Notes under the pieces: model-generated
The model's input: only the letters and a program-made list of their open reading frames with translations
The model's database searches: none
Told to the model about the DNA's origin: nothing
Made by a program: the position numbers and the translations under genes
Assembly (NCBI RefSeq): GCF_009674825.1
Contig: NZ_WKJH01000001.1
Location: forward strand, 124,001 to 188,000
DNA: 64,000 nt
Direction of reading: 5' to 3'
Origin: Maribacter luteus
GTDB lineage: Bacteria; Bacteroidota; Bacteroidia; Flavobacteriales; Flavobacteriaceae
In this document: piece by piece, positions 61,904 to 64,000 of the stretch
Numbering within the stretch: position 1 is the stretch's first letter
Layout of the letters: the number at the start of each line of letters is the position of its first letter

Positions 61904-63259
61904 TTATTGTGTTGAATCTTCTTCTCCCATATAATCCTGTACGGTTCTAAAACCTACATAACTACGGGCAGAATCCGCATATTCGTAATCCCTGGTACTT
62001 ACTTGTAGGAAATAAGCAACATCTTTCCAAGATCCTCCCCTAATTACCTTTCTGGCATTGTTTCCGTCGCCACCATTAGGGTTCATCGTAGATACATATT
62101 CGTATGAACTTGGATCATAACTGGAGTTTGTCCACTCCGAAACATTCCCTGCCATATTGTACAGGTTAAAGTCATTCGGTTCGTATGATTTGGCCTCAAC
62201 GGTGTATAGTGCTTGATCGGCTGCGTAATCACCACGTTGTGGTTTAAAGTTTGCCATAAAACAACCGGTATCACTTATAACATAAGGACCACCCCAAGGA
62301 TATGTACCTCCTTCGATACCTCCTCTTGCCGCATATTCCCATTCTGCCTCAGTAGGCAACCTGAATTTATTCACGAATTGTTTACCCCTGCTCTTTTGGT
62401 CATCGTTCTTGAACTTGGTTCTCCAATTACAAAATGCCTTGGCCTGTTTCCAGGAAATACCGACTACAGGGTATTCACTATAAGCATCGTGCCAAAAATA
62501 ATCGTTGTGCATGGGCTCATTATAGGAATATTCAAAATCCCTGATCCAAACGGTCGTATCTGGATAAATTTCCAATTCTTCATGCTTAATGAAATCTTTT
62601 CTGTTTCCGTTTCTGGAACGGGCGGCAGCTTCGATATCCATCCAGCTATACTTATACTTGAGAGCGGTAACATCAATGGTCCTTTGACCATTATATGATT
62701 CCTCTTCGGATATATATAAAGAATCCATTACTTCAGTATAATATTCATCTGGGTAGTCCGAGGTATCCCAGACCAAGTCCACATCGGTATTCAATGCACG
62801 ACCCTCATAACCTGTTTCTCCCATGCCAGAATAATTATCCAACATATACTTGTCATAAACAGATGCTTTGGTCGTATCCGCATCTTTAAACGCATAATCA
62901 CCGATACCTCCATCTTCAGGACCTAATCCCAGCTCATCGGCCAAAATAGCTAATTTGGTTCTGGTTATAGAATCTTTGACCCACTCAACGAACTGCCTAT
63001 ATTCACTGTTCGTTATTTCCGTGTCATCCATATAAAAGGATCGCACTGTAACAGTTTTGGTAGGTGCATTGAGAAGTTTGGCCTGATCTTCCTCACTTTT
63101 ACCCATGATGAAAGATCCGCGTGGGATCAATTCCATTCCATAAGGTTTTTCCGGGTACCACTTTTTGCCTTGGACGCCGACCAGCTCTCCTTTTGTTTTG
63201 GACCCACAACTGGTGAGTAAAAAAACAAATGCTATAGATGATAACAATAGCTTCTTCAT
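61904..63259 (-). CDS. gldK: Gliding motility/T9SS lipoprotein GldK
   Basis: The 451-residue protein has a lipoprotein signal ending FLLTSC (Cys19) and a formylglycine-generating-enzyme-like domain (GMELIPRGSFIMGKS; FYMDDTEITNSEYRQFV; FRLPTEAEWEYAARGG; NMAGNVSEWTNSSY; RGGSWKDV). As in other GldK/PorK proteins this fold is structural rather than a sulfatase modifier. It is the first gld gene; the gap of 120 bp upstream probably holds the operon promoter, though no clear consensus was found. Confidence 0.96.
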   Translation of the reverse strand: MKKLLLSSIAFVFLLTSCGSKTKGELVGVQGKKWYPEKPYGMELIPRGSFIMGKSEEDQAKLLNAPTKTVTVRSFYMDDTEITNSEYRQFVEWVKDSITRTKLAILADELGLGPEDGGIGDYAFKDADTTKASVYDKYMLDNYSGMGETGYEGRALNTDVDLVWDTSDYPDEYYTEVMDSLYISEEESYNGQRTIDVTALKYKYSWMDIEAAARSRNGNRKDFIKHEELEIYPDTTVWIRDFEYSYNEPMHNDYFWHDAYSEYPVVGISWKQAKAFCNWRTKFKNDDQKSRGKQFVNKFRLPTEAEWEYAARGGIEGGTYPWGGPYVISDTGCFMANFKPQRGDYAADQALYTVEAKSYEPNDFNLYNMAGNVSEWTNSSYDPSSYEYVSTMNPNGGDGNNARKVIRGGSWKDVAYFLQVSTRDYEYADSARSYVGFRTVQDYMGEEDSTQ

Positions 63260-63379
63260 ACTTTAGGTTAAATTTCGATTAAGGTTATAAATGCAAACAC
63301 AATTATTATTCTACTCTCTAAAACTACGTTTTGGGTAAATTATTGTACGTTATACGATTATCGCCTAATTTTTTTTTAA

Positions 63380-64000
63380 TCAGTTAAAGCCTTTTCTGTA
63401 GGCCTTGAACCACCTCTCTGGAATATTCTGGTTGCAAGCATCCAAATAGTCCTGTTCGGTGCAAGGTAATAACGCCACTGATCCGGCTTTAGTATGTGAA
63501 GTCAAAATTGAAGGTACCTCTACCCACCATCTTTCGGTAAGATGGCTCTTATAATAGACCAACTGCTCAGTATCAGTCGGCACGGTATACTTTGTAAAAT
63601 CGTCTGATTTTGAATAAGGGGATTCATCGATCCTGAAATTGACCCCTTCTATGAAGTACCATATGATCTGGGCCAACAATTGGCAAGACTGATCTATATT
63701 TTCCATTTCATAGATGCCGAAAACACTGACCTTCTCGCTTAGGCCCGCATATCTGGCTATGGCACATATCTCCCTTCCATCAAAACCATTAGGTGAGAAA
63801 TTCGGTGAAATTCCAAATTCGCTCGACTTAATCGCCCTGGTATCCAAACTTACCATATGGGCATTTCGAAGTACTGGTTCTGCCAAAGAAACGTCATTGA
63901 TCAACTCACCCAACCTGTAGGCATCAAAAAAAAGGCGATCCATAAGATCTTTTTCTTCCTGCGCGATAAAATAACTTTGGTATCCTAAATTGGAAAAATT
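63380..64000 (-). CDS. Ureohydrolase/formimidoylglutamase-like protein, 5' end cut by window edge
   Basis: The frame is open beyond 63943 to the right edge (coding for NFSNLGYQSYFIAQEEKDL before the internal Met), so the true start lies outside. The preserved part resembles the C-terminal two thirds of the arginase/formimidoylglutamase fold: HMVSLDTRAIKSSEFG where active members have a SFDxDxxDP metal site, then PNGFDGREICAIARYAGLS and VSVFGIYEMEN. The metal-site second Asp is Arg here (D-T-R), and the later DP pair is absent, so metal binding may be lost. Genes of this type commonly lie upstream of gldK in Flavobacteriia. A catalytic role is doubtful. Confidence 0.8.
   Translation of the reverse strand, partial: NFSNLGYQSYFIAQEEKDLMDRLFFDAYRLGELINDVSLAEPVLRNAHMVSLDTRAIKSSEFGISPNFSPNGFDGREICAIARYAGLSEKVSVFGIYEMENIDQSCQLLAQIIWYFIEGVNFRIDESPYSKSDDFTKYTVPTDTEQLVYYKSHLTERWWVEVPSILTSHTKAGSVALLPCTEQDYLDACNQNIPERWFKAYRKGFN

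Noticed and set aside
1-64000. CRISPR arrays, tRNA or rRNA genes, insertion sequences, prophage genes
   Set aside because: No regular spaced repeats, no cloverleaf or rRNA sequence recognised, and no transposase, integrase or phage protein among the coding regions.

Overview
The window looks like chromosomal DNA of a gliding, polysaccharide-degrading member of the Bacteroidota, most likely a marine Flavobacteriaceae. The grounds are a complete gldKLMN gliding/type IX secretion (T9SS) block, a SusC/SusD pair, a PorP/SprF-type protein, many lipoprotein signals, AT-rich DNA, and promoters of the Bacteroidota form TTTG-N18-20-TAnnTTTG. I see no tRNA, rRNA, CRISPR array, insertion sequence or phage.

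Layout. (1) 1-4590, minus strand: an alginate-lyase pair, PL17 (cut by the left edge) and PL6, behind a near-perfect promoter overlapped by two TGGTTWACCA operators. (2) 4811-6520, plus: a Tat-exported TIM-barrel protein and an RraA-family protein, closed by a strong terminator. (3) 6726-12192, plus: rseC-like gene and rnfBCDGEA, a membrane ferredoxin:NAD+ oxidoreductase. (4) 12477-31366, minus: a pectin utilisation locus of 14 genes in one direction (GH28, SusC, SusD, DUF4861, cupin, two GH105, two Gfo/Idh/MocA proteins, DUF5060 protein, GH43, PL10-CE8 fusion, CE12). (5) 31659-32687, plus: a LacI-type regulator. (6) 32682-41965, minus: eight uronate catabolic genes (kduI, kduD, uxaC, kdgK, kdgA, hexuronate MFS, uxaB, uxaA). 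(7) 42272-46867, minus: an orphan response regulator with an altered phosphoacceptor, a pair of structured repeats, and a PorP/SprF-SPOR plus PorE-like pair. (8) 47288-53768, minus: a MarR-RND efflux operon ending in a tiny zinc-ribbon-like gene. (9) 53934-58393: plant-type LRR protein, ABC-F ATPase, DUF983 and FAD oxidoreductase. (10) 58587-64000, minus: gldN, gldM, gldL, gldK and a ureohydrolase-like gene cut by the right edge.

How it works together. Pectin would be demethylated, cut and deacetylated by PL10-CE8, CE12 and GH28, imported by SusCD, trimmed in the periplasm by the two GH105 hydrolases, and the resulting galacturonate and unsaturated uronate passed to UxaCBA and KduI/KduD. Both branches meet at KdgK and KdgA. 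Alginate lyases at the left edge yield DEH, which also ends in KDG, so the same kdgK-kdgA may serve both algal and pectic uronates. Three palindromes with a central ATCGAT sit at the GH28 promoter, the kduI promoter and upstream of the LacI gene, and make that regulator the likely local switch.

The least explained parts are: the exported Gfo/Idh/MocA protein, DUF5060 protein, DUF4861 protein and cupin inside the pectin locus; the response regulator with Glu instead of Asp; the 75-bp tandem structured repeats at 43495-43667; and the PorP/SprF-SPOR fusion without a neighbouring adhesin.
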